NCBI GenBank assembly: GCA_016866575.1
Contig: VGMA01000018.1
Span: forward strand, 1 to 16,341
From: Chlamydiota bacterium
Lineage (GTDB): Bacteria > Chlamydiota > Chlamydiia > Chlamydiales > VGMA01
Direction of reading: 5' to 3'
Length of the DNA stretch: 16,341 bases
Positions 6,714-12,956 of this stretch are shown here, piece after piece. Within the stretch, counting starts at the first letter, position 1, and the number at the start of each line of letters is the position of its first letter. The notes under the pieces are model-generated. The model ran no database searches and was not told the DNA's origin. It was given only the letters and a program-made list of their open reading frames with translations. The translations under genes and the position numbers were made by a program.

Positions 6714-8438
6714 TTAAGCTCCTAATTTCACGTACATCTTGACATCTTCTTTAATGACATCGTAAGCTCCTTGCCAAAATTGCTCTTCGCCAAGGTTGAC
6801 ATTCAGATGTTTTTTAGCCAGCTCTTCCATAGTCATGCAGCCGGAATCAAGAAGAATCGCATCGTAGCGGTGTTCAAAATTTTGAGGATCTTTCATCAAA
6901 TGGTGATAGATCCCTAAGCTAAACAGATATCCCACAGTGTAGGGGAAGTTATAAAAAGAAATATCGGTAAAGTAAAAATGCATTTTATAAGCCCAAAAAT
7001 GCGGCAAGTAGTCACTTAAAGAGCCATCAAAGCCAATTTTTTGTGCTTCGATCATCATTTCCGTGAGATCTTCCGGACTTAAAGGGCCTTGTTTTCTTCT
7101 TTCATGGAGCTGTTTATCAAAAATATAGCGCGCATGCAAGTCACAAGAAAATGAGAGCGCTTTACTAAGTTTATCATCTAAGAGAGAAAGTTTTTCTTCT
7201 TCACTTTTTGCTTCTCTGATTGCTCCATCAGTTACTATCATCTCACACATTGTAGATGCTGTTTCAGCAATTGCCATCCCTATTTGCTGTGAAAAGAGGG
7301 GTTTTTCGTATAAAACTTCGTTGTGATAAGCATGCCCTAATTCATGAGCTAGAGTCGCTAAGCTTCCCATTGTGGGGACATAATTCATGAATATTCTACT
7401 TTCTTTAGAAACAGGGCAATCTGTACAAAATCCTCCCGCTCTTTTTCCTTTGCGGTTATCAGCTTCTATCCATCTTTCGTCGGCAGCTCTTTTTGAAAAA
7501 GCTGCAAGTCTTGGGCTGATTTTGCCAAACTGTTTTACGATGAAATCTATGCCATTGTCGTAGTCTAATTTTTTTGAAATATCGGTCTGTAAAGGAGCAT
7601 CATAATCTGCCCAAGAGAGCTGATCTAGACCCATGATTTCAGCTTTTTTACGCATAAATTTGACAAGTGCCGGCTTGTTTTTTTCTACAACTCTCCACAT
7701 TGTATCGATAGTTTTTTGCTCGATGCGGTTTGTGTGAAGAGCTTCTTCAAGAGGATTTTCCCACCCTCGATGGTGATAGAGGGTATTTCTAAAGTCAACT
7801 ATGCTTGTTAAAAACTGGCAAAAAAGGTTTTCTTTTTCTTTTAAATGATTTTCTAAAGAGTGCATCGCATCGACTCTAATCGAGCGGTCTTTCTCTGATA
7901 ATTTATTCTCTAATTGCCCTAGAGTAAGTTTTTCACCTCTAAATGAAAAGCTGATTTCTCCCATGTAAGCGTAGTACATAGAGGTAAAGATATCGTGTCC
8001 GCTTGATGAGAGGTCGTTGATCAGTTTCTCTTCTTTTTGAGAAAGTTTTTTCTTTGCAAAGCTTCGCATCTCTTCAAAATAAAATCTAATATCAGCAAGT
8101 TTTTCATTGCTAAAAAGCTTGGAAAACTCCTCGTCAGACATCTGTTTTAAAAAATTTTCTAAATCGACCTCAATGCTTCCTAAAGAGGTAGCAATATCTT
8201 GGATTCTGCTTTCATACAATAAAGCCTTGGCATCGTTTGTGTCTTGCGCTGTTAAGCACCCGATCAGCGATCCTGCTTCTCTTATGTATGCGTGAATATC
8301 TTGCAAATTGAGGTAGAATTCAGCCGAATATGGCTCAAAAATACATGCCTCTACTCTATGTTTGAGTAGGGCTAGAACCTCTTCGAGGTTTTTTCCCTCT
8401 AAGAGGGTGTCTAGTTTCCAAATCTTGTTGTAGCTCAT
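6714..8438 (-). CDS. pepF: oligoendopeptidase F, M3-family zinc metallopeptidase
   Basis: A 574-residue cytosolic metallopeptidase that cuts short peptides, serving peptide turnover. The zinc site is HELGH at 365-369 with the third ligand Glu392 in MAIAET. The N-terminal helical half, the GGFCTD block near 349-354 and the C-terminal FPYTVGYLFSLGIY block are those of PepF. Start choice: the ATG at 8438 (MSYNKIWKLD) is preferred over a TTG at 8480, because the extra 14 residues would run over the mutL start and add nothing family-like. There is no Shine-Dalgarno. It heads a two-gene unit with the membrane protein downstream, and is divergent from mutL with 24 bp between start codons. Confidence 0.95.
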   Translation of the reverse strand: MSYNKIWKLDTLLEGKNLEEVLALLKHRVEACIFEPYSAEFYLNLQDIHAYIREAGSLIGCLTAQDTNDAKALLYESRIQDIATSLGSIEVDLENFLKQMSDEEFSKLFSNEKLADIRFYFEEMRSFAKKKLSQKEEKLINDLSSSGHDIFTSMYYAYMGEISFSFRGEKLTLGQLENKLSEKDRSIRVDAMHSLENHLKEKENLFCQFLTSIVDFRNTLYHHRGWENPLEEALHTNRIEQKTIDTMWRVVEKNKPALVKFMRKKAEIMGLDQLSWADYDAPLQTDISKKLDYDNGIDFIVKQFGKISPRLAAFSKRAADERWIEADNRKGKRAGGFCTDCPVSKESRIFMNYVPTMGSLATLAHELGHAYHNEVLYEKPLFSQQIGMAIAETASTMCEMIVTDGAIREAKSEEEKLSLLDDKLSKALSFSCDLHARYIFDKQLHERRKQGPLSPEDLTEMMIEAQKIGFDGSLSDYLPHFWAYKMHFYFTDISFYNFPYTVGYLFSLGIYHHLMKDPQNFEHRYDAILLDSGCMTMEELAKKHLNVNLGEEQFWQGAYDVIKEDVKMYVKLGA

Positions 8439-8456
8439 TTGGTTTTTGATTATGCT
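8428..8456 (+). promoter_or_regulatory. candidate mutL promoter
   Basis: TTGTAG (8428-8433) and TATGCT (8451-8456) are separated by 17 bp. Matches are three and four of six. The predicted start falls at about 8463, the A of the mutL ATG. Weak, and it overlaps the opposing pepF promoter. Confidence 0.3.
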
Positions 8457-8477
8457 AACAGCATGATAAAAATCCAA
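8449..8477 (-). promoter_or_regulatory. candidate pepF promoter
   Basis: On the minus strand TTGGAT (8472-8477) and CATAAT (8449-8454) are 17 bp apart, matching the sigma70 consensus at four and five of six. Transcription would start near 8442, leaving about 4 nt before the pepF ATG. The -35 lies within the first codons of mutL. Confidence 0.5.
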
Positions 8478-10166
8478 CAACTTTCCGATGAAACCATCAA
8501 TCAGATAGCAGCAGGAGAAGTGGTAGAAAACCCCGCTGCTGTTGTCAAAGAACTCATAGAGAATGCGATCGATGCAAAAGCTACTGACATTGTAGTGGAA
8601 ATTGTGATGGGTGGGTTTTCGTTAATCAAAATCAGCGATAATGGTTTTGGAATGAATCAAGAGGAAGCTAGAAGAGCGTTTTTGCGCCACACTACCTCTA
8701 AACTCTCTTCAATAGAAGATTTAAATACTCTCTTTACCATGGGTTTTCGTGGAGAAGCCCTAGCTTCAATAGCCTCTGTGGCCAAAGTACAGATGGTCAC
8801 AAGCGATGGAAATGTGGGCACAGAAATTGTGATTCATGGGGGCAAGCTTATCAAAGATCAGGTGAAAGCCCGCTCGCAAGGGACTACGATCTCTGTTGAA
8901 TCTCTTTTTTATAATACACCTGCAAGAAAGAGCTTTCAAAAATCAGCTTCGATATCCACTAGCGAGATTGTCAAAGTAGTGACAAAGGCTTCACTAGCGT
9001 ATCCAGAGTGTAACGTTACACTAATCTCTCAAGGAGAGGTACTTCTTAGTGTCCAAAAAGAGGGGTTTGAGACAAGAGTTAAAGAAATACTGGGATTTGA
9101 TCAAGAAGCTTTAGTCGATTTTGCCGATAGCAATTGCAAGGTTTTTGGAGTGATTGGCAATCCAAGCGAAACTAGAGTCAATCGATCAGGGCAGTATCTA
9201 TTTATCAATAGAAGACCCATTATTTCATATACCGTATCCTACGCTGTATTAGAGGGATATGGAACCAGGATCGATGCCAAACGCTTTCCGGTATTTGCCC
9301 TTTGTCTAGAAATTGATCCCAAAATGATCGATGTAAATGTCCACCCTCAAAAAAGCGAAGTGCGCTTTAAAGATGAAAGATTTGTTGCATCGCTTTTTAG
9401 AAGGGCTGTTTTTTCCGCTTTTCAAAAAAAAGAAGCGCCAGAGTTTCACCTTCCTTTGCCTTCAAGGCCTATCATGAAAGTGGATTTTGAAAACTTCTCT
9501 TTTAGAGAAAAACCGACCCAAACCCATACAGAAACGCCTTACTTCAAAGAAAAATCTTTAAAAGCAGATTTTGAAGAGTATACTCTTAGAGAAAAAGAGG
9601 CGCCAAATGGGCAAAAAATTTCATGCGAGCCTAAAAAACGGTCGATACACGTAAAAGACATCATAGGACCTTTTGCACTCTTTGAAGATAACAAAGCTTG
9701 CTTTCTGATGGATCTTTTAGCTGCTAAATCAAGGATAGTGTTTGATCAGGTGATAGAGCAAAAAAAAATTGCGATCGAGCAATTTTTGTTTCCTGAAGTA
9801 ATGGAGTTTTCTTTACTTGAAAGTGCGTGTATAACTTCAAATATAGAAAAGATAGAAAAAGTGGGAATAGCTCTACGTCCTTTTGGGTCTCAAAGCTTTC
9901 TTTTAGAAGGGCTTGCTACTTATTTAACCAAAGATGATGTCAAAGATTTTCTCTCTGAGGTGCTTCGTGTAGAGTCTTTAGCAGAACAAAAATGGGCTGA
10001 ACTAGCGTCAAGATTTGCAAGAAAGTCCGCTACATCTTTTTCTTTAGAAAGCGCTAAACTTTTGATAGAGTCATTTTATGCGTTGAATAAAATGCCATAC
10101 TGCCCGAAGGGCAAAGCGATTGTAGTTCCTTATACTAAAGAAACATTGGAGAAGCTATTCGCCTAG
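8463..10166 (+). CDS. mutL: DNA mismatch repair protein MutL
   Basis: A 567-residue mismatch repair ATPase that couples MutS recognition to strand removal. The GHKL ATPase is intact: ELIENAIDA with E33 and N34, DNGFGM at 59-64, GFRGEAL at 94-100, GTTI near 140-143, and the transducer block INRRPI and DVNVHPQKSEVRF ending near 302. After a variable linker (about 330-395), the dimerisation domain holds MDLLAAKSR at 416-424 where endonuclease-type MutL has DQHAAHER, so the DQHA(X)2E(X)4E metal site is not recognisable. The linker carries an imperfect 12-residue repeat, KVDFENFSFREK (339-350) and KADFEEYTLREK (367-378). The ATG at 8463 is chosen over a TTG at 8439 because MutL proteins start just before this QQLSDETINQIAAGEVVE block. 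The 3' end overlaps pepP. Confidence 0.96.
   Translation: MIKIQQLSDETINQIAAGEVVENPAAVVKELIENAIDAKATDIVVEIVMGGFSLIKISDNGFGMNQEEARRAFLRHTTSKLSSIEDLNTLFTMGFRGEALASIASVAKVQMVTSDGNVGTEIVIHGGKLIKDQVKARSQGTTISVESLFYNTPARKSFQKSASISTSEIVKVVTKASLAYPECNVTLISQGEVLLSVQKEGFETRVKEILGFDQEALVDFADSNCKVFGVIGNPSETRVNRSGQYLFINRRPIISYTVSYAVLEGYGTRIDAKRFPVFALCLEIDPKMIDVNVHPQKSEVRFKDERFVASLFRRAVFSAFQKKEAPEFHLPLPSRPIMKVDFENFSFREKPTQTHTETPYFKEKSLKADFEEYTLREKEAPNGQKISCEPKKRSIHVKDIIGPFALFEDNKACFLMDLLAAKSRIVFDQVIEQKKIAIEQFLFPEVMEFSLLESACITSNIEKIEKVGIALRPFGSQSFLLEGLATYLTKDDVKDFLSEVLRVESLAEQKWAELASRFARKSATSFSLESAKLLIESFYALNKMPYCPKGKAIVVPYTKETLEKLFA
10148..10159 (+). promoter_or_regulatory. Shine-Dalgarno and AUU start candidate for pepP
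   Basis: GGAGAAG at 10148-10154 is the strongest ribosome site in this stretch. Five nucleotides after its GGAG comes ATT at 10157-10159, in the pepP frame. No ATG, GTG or TTG occurs in that frame between the stop at 10136-10138 and the GTG at 10214, which has no comparable upstream site. Confidence 0.55.
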
Positions 10167-11143
10167 CAAAAATTCAAAAGATCCTTAAGGAAAAAAATAT
10201 TGACCTATGCCATGTGGCTGGTCAATCTAACCTTTTTTATCTAACAGGTTATCAAATTTCTAGTGGGGATTTTTGGATTACTCCCGATGAGGGGTATTTA
10301 TTTGTAGATGATCGCTATGTAGAGATGATACCTTTTGCAAGAAAAGCAAAAGAAGAAAGAGAGTTTGTTTTATCAAAGAAGAAAAATCTCACTGCAATAA
10401 GTTCTTCTTTGCCTCATAGTACCTATATAGCTAAAAAAGAGCTCGTTCATGATGTGATTGATTTCGATCCTGTTCTATTCAGTAGAATCACCAAAGAAGA
10501 GGGAGAAGTCAAACTCATGCAGCAAGCAGCAAATCTGACAAGAGAGGCGATTGATTACATCAAAAAAGAGCTCAAAGAAGGTGTAATAGAAAAAGAGATT
10601 GCTTGGCTTTTTGAGCGTTACGTTCGAGAAAAAGGGGCTGATGGGCTTAGCTTTTCTCCTATTATTGCTTTTGGTGCAAATTCTAGTTTTCCTCACTACC
10701 GCTCTGGCGAAACTAAGCTAAAAAAAGATGATGCCGTTTTGATTGATGTAGGAATCAAAATGGCTGGATATGCAAGTGATATGACTAGATCTTTTGCTTT
10801 TGGAAAATCAGAAGAGTTCTATCAACAAGCGCATGATGCAGTGCAAAGTGTCCATGATCGCCTTTTTCAAACAGCTGAGGTGGGAATGGAAGTTAAAGAA
10901 GTGCAAACTCTTTGTGATCAGTGGCTCAAAGATGCAGGGTTTGGTAAGTTTATCCGCCATAGCGTTGGCCACTTTTTAGGATTAGATGTCCATGAAGGCT
11001 ATAGTTTTAAAAGTGCATCGAATCAAGTTTTAGAGGAGTTTATGACCTTTACGATTGAGCCTGGTCTTTATTTTCCTTCTCACTATGGCATCAGAATCGA
11101 AGATGCATTTGTCGTTACTAAAAAGGGGCTTATGTTGATATGA
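10157..11143 (+). CDS. pepP: Xaa-Pro aminopeptidase, M24 family
   Basis: A cytosolic metallopeptidase removing an N-terminal residue ahead of proline. With the chosen start it is 328 residues. The creatinase-like N-terminal domain begins with RLAKIQKILKEKNIDLCHVA and SNLFYLTGY. The pita-bread domain has all five metal ligands: D197 (LIDVG), D208 (ASDMTRSF), H272 (HSVGHFLG), E301 (FTIEPG) and E315 (IRIEDAF). Starting instead at the GTG 10214 would delete the first helix and strand that M24B proteins nearly always have. The upstream extension is open and reads as that helix, but its only start-like codon behind a ribosome site is ATT at 10157. It overlaps mutL by 10 nt, and its TGA overlaps the ispF ATG (ATGA). 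A sequencing error hiding an ATG is the main alternative. Confidence 0.9.
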   Translation: MRLAKIQKILKEKNIDLCHVAGQSNLFYLTGYQISSGDFWITPDEGYLFVDDRYVEMIPFARKAKEEREFVLSKKKNLTAISSSLPHSTYIAKKELVHDVIDFDPVLFSRITKEEGEVKLMQQAANLTREAIDYIKKELKEGVIEKEIAWLFERYVREKGADGLSFSPIIAFGANSSFPHYRSGETKLKKDDAVLIDVGIKMAGYASDMTRSFAFGKSEEFYQQAHDAVQSVHDRLFQTAEVGMEVKEVQTLCDQWLKDAGFGKFIRHSVGHFLGLDVHEGYSFKSASNQVLEEFMTFTIEPGLYFPSHYGIRIEDAFVVTKKGLMLI

Positions 11144-11628
11144 TCCGAGTAGGATATGGCCAAGATGCGCATAAATTTCTAAAGTCCCCTTCAGCTAAAA
11201 AATGTATCATTGGCGGGCTTGTTTTTGATGATGTAGAAGGGCTTGACGCTGATTCAGATGGGGATATTGTCTATCATGCGATATGCAATGCTATCACATC
11301 AATTACCCATGTGCCCATTTTAGGGGATGTAGCTATCAAGATGTGCAAAGAAGAAAACATTACCGATAGCTTCCAATATTTAAAAAAAGCTTTAGCTACA
11401 TTGGGTGAGTGGAAAATTGTATTTGTTGCTCTTGCTATTGAAGCAAAGCGCCCAAAATTCCAAAAAAGAGCCCTAGAGCTTCGCCAAAGTGTAGCAGGTG
11501 CCTTAGGGATAGATGTCGATTTAGTGGGTATTACCTTCACATCAGGCCAAGAGCTTACCCATTTTGGGCAAGGTCTTGGGGTAGAGTGTAGAGCCGTTGT
11601 GACGTTTATAAAATCAATACACGTCTAA
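11140..11628 (+). CDS. ispF: 2-C-methyl-D-erythritol 2,4-cyclodiphosphate synthase
   Basis: A 162-residue trimeric enzyme of the non-mevalonate isoprenoid pathway, cyclising CDP-methylerythritol phosphate and releasing CMP. Metal ligands are D9 and H11 in GYGQDAHKF and H46 in SDGDIVYHAICNAI. The C-terminal block SGQELTHFGQGLGVECRAVV corresponds to the usual G.G.G..AVV end. The middle (IEAKRPKF, then RQSVAGALGI) is as expected, and length is normal. It is translationally coupled to pepP through ATGA, and its last 15 bp overlap the convergent cysJ end. The ispF-cysJ neighbour pair recalls the Chlamydia arrangement. Confidence 0.95.
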   Translation: MIRVGYGQDAHKFLKSPSAKKCIIGGLVFDDVEGLDADSDGDIVYHAICNAITSITHVPILGDVAIKMCKEENITDSFQYLKKALATLGEWKIVFVALAIEAKRPKFQKRALELRQSVAGALGIDVDLVGITFTSGQELTHFGQGLGVECRAVVTFIKSIHV

Positions 11629-12726
11629 ATGGATTCTATGGCTTTTTCTCAAAGCGCTAAGATAGGCATCCGCTTCTTTACGCTCCATATGACCTTTTGT
11701 CATAAAAATGGTTAAAAGAGCTTCGGTCACATCTTTTGCCATTTTTTTAGCATCTCCACAGATATAAATAGAGGCGTGATCTTTTTCTATCCACTGCCAA
11801 AGTTGGTCTGCTTTTTCGACCATTTTATGCTGAACGTAAATTTTCTCTTCCTGGTCTCTAGAAAAAGCAAGATCTAATTCTAGATACCCTTTACTTGCTG
11901 CATCTAGGAGAAAATCTTCGTAATAAAAGTCCTCTTCTCGATTGCGCTCGCCAAAAAAGAGCCAATTTCTTGAAGAAGATGTAGCAATTCGCTCTTGAAT
12001 GAAGGCAATGAAAGGGGCAACACCAGTGCCAGGTCCTATCATGATAATGGGAGTTTCAAGATTTTCAGGCACAGTAAAGCGGGGATTTTTTTGCAAAAAA
12101 ATTGGCACGTGCGTTGTTTTTTCATCAAAAAGATGGGAGCTTGCTACTCCTGTTTTTTCTTGTCCGGCATGGCTGTAGCTAAATGTAGCCACCATCAAAT
12201 GGACTTCGTTGGATACTTTTTTTTGAGATGAAGCGATGGAGTAATAGCGTGGCAATAGAGGTTGAAAAGCATCACACCACATTTGTAGAGCTATTTCGTC
12301 TGTATAGTGCGCTTGTAAAAATGAAAGAGGGTCATTTTGTAAGACAAATTCTTTATCTGAAAGTGCAGGGTGGTTGACAAGTTTTAAAAAAGAGGAGTTT
12401 AAGGAGTTTAGGTTTGCATATCTTGTAAGAAAAGTTCTTACAGACATTACCTCGTTTGTCTTTTTAAAGACTATAGGACTACTAGCGTGATTGGTGAAAA
12501 TTTCAAGAAATCTTTCTACTCTTTCTTCGCTATTTTGGGCAAATACCCCTACACATGAGCCTACATCATACTCGATACCTGAATCGGCAAGATCTAAAAC
12601 AATGTGTAAAGTTTTTTTTGTGGAGCTTGGTTTATTTAAAATAACCCGTTCTTTAATATGTGCTATATAGGGGCTTTTATGGCTAAGTCCCGCTCGGTTT
12701 TCTTGGATATCTTGGGAAAGGCTCAT
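11614..12726 (-). CDS. cysJ: CysJ-like FAD/NADPH reductase without a flavodoxin domain
   Basis: A 370-residue ferredoxin-NADP-reductase-type flavoprotein resembling the C-terminal half of the sulfite reductase alpha subunit. FAD site: RYYSIAS at 160-166 and TGVASSHL. NADPH site: GPGTGVAPF at 231-239, WLFFGERNREEDFYY, and IYICGDAKKMAKDV. The C-terminus ALRKSHRIHLDVY matches the CysJ-type DVY end. The FMN-binding flavodoxin domain of full CysJ is missing, so electrons must pass to a separate partner not in this window. The ATG at 12726 is preferred over an in-frame GTG at 12768, whose extra 14 residues (QETNNKTQSNKFF) look uninformative and would overlap the small lipoprotein gene. No Shine-Dalgarno is visible for either start. 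Confidence 0.9.
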   Translation of the reverse strand: MSLSQDIQENRAGLSHKSPYIAHIKERVILNKPSSTKKTLHIVLDLADSGIEYDVGSCVGVFAQNSEERVERFLEIFTNHASSPIVFKKTNEVMSVRTFLTRYANLNSLNSSFLKLVNHPALSDKEFVLQNDPLSFLQAHYTDEIALQMWCDAFQPLLPRYYSIASSQKKVSNEVHLMVATFSYSHAGQEKTGVASSHLFDEKTTHVPIFLQKNPRFTVPENLETPIIMIGPGTGVAPFIAFIQERIATSSSRNWLFFGERNREEDFYYEDFLLDAASKGYLELDLAFSRDQEEKIYVQHKMVEKADQLWQWIEKDHASIYICGDAKKMAKDVTEALLTIFMTKGHMERKEADAYLSALRKSHRIHLDVY

Positions 12727-12841
12727 GAAAAATTTATTACTTTGTGTTTTATTGTTAGTTTCCTGCACGGCCTGTGGCCAGCATGCGTATAATCGTAACT
12801 ATATCATTTCAGATGTCGAAGAAGGCGATAAACAAGTATAA
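12725..12841 (+). CDS. 38-residue predicted lipoprotein
   Basis: A short reading frame starting with a classic lipoprotein signal: MKN, a hydrophobic core LLLCVLLL, then lipobox LVSC with Cys14 as the predicted acylated residue. The mature peptide would be only 25 residues, with a second Cys at 17 and a polar, acidic tail ending EEGDKQV. GGGA lies 7 nt upstream and AAAGG 3 nt upstream. It sits between cysJ and gltX; in Chlamydia the small cysteine-rich lipoprotein gene omcA lies next to gltX, but I see no alignment beyond the signal and do not assign that name. It is divergent from cysJ and overlaps its start by two bases. It could be a chance frame, though signal plus ribosome site argue otherwise. 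Confidence 0.6.
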   Translation: MKNLLLCVLLLVSCTACGQHAYNRNYIISDVEEGDKQV

Positions 12842-12911
12842 CATGTTTTATCGTTGATAAGTACTAGAAATAATTATTAAGTATTTTTAAGAAGACGATC
12901 TTTAAAGTAAT

Positions 12912-12941
12912 GCTGCCGAAACTTTTGTTATTTCCGGCAGC
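12912..12941 (-). terminator. hairpin downstream of gltX, possible terminator
   Basis: GCTGCCG (12912-12918) pairs with CGGCAGC (12935-12941). The stem could extend by AAA/TTT past one bulged C. It lies between the convergent stops of the small lipoprotein gene (12841) and gltX (12957). Neither strand has a clear T-run after it, so termination is uncertain. Confidence 0.4.
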
Positions 12942-12956
12942 TAAGAGGCTTATCTA

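Noticed and set aside
8376..8394. Hairpin AACCTC-TTC-GAGGTT followed by TTTT on the plus strand, upstream of mutL
   Set aside because: It lies inside pepF codons (LEEVL), the stem is only six bp, and no plus-strand transcript is expected to reach it.
8439..8480. TTG starts extending mutL to 8439 and pepF to 8480
   Set aside because: Both extensions run into the other gene, add no family sequence, and good ATG starts exist at 8463 and 8438.
11995..12231. Plus-strand frame with Cys-rich end inside cysJ
   Set aside because: It lies opposite the conserved NADPH and FAD region of cysJ and has no ribosome site. It is a shadow frame.
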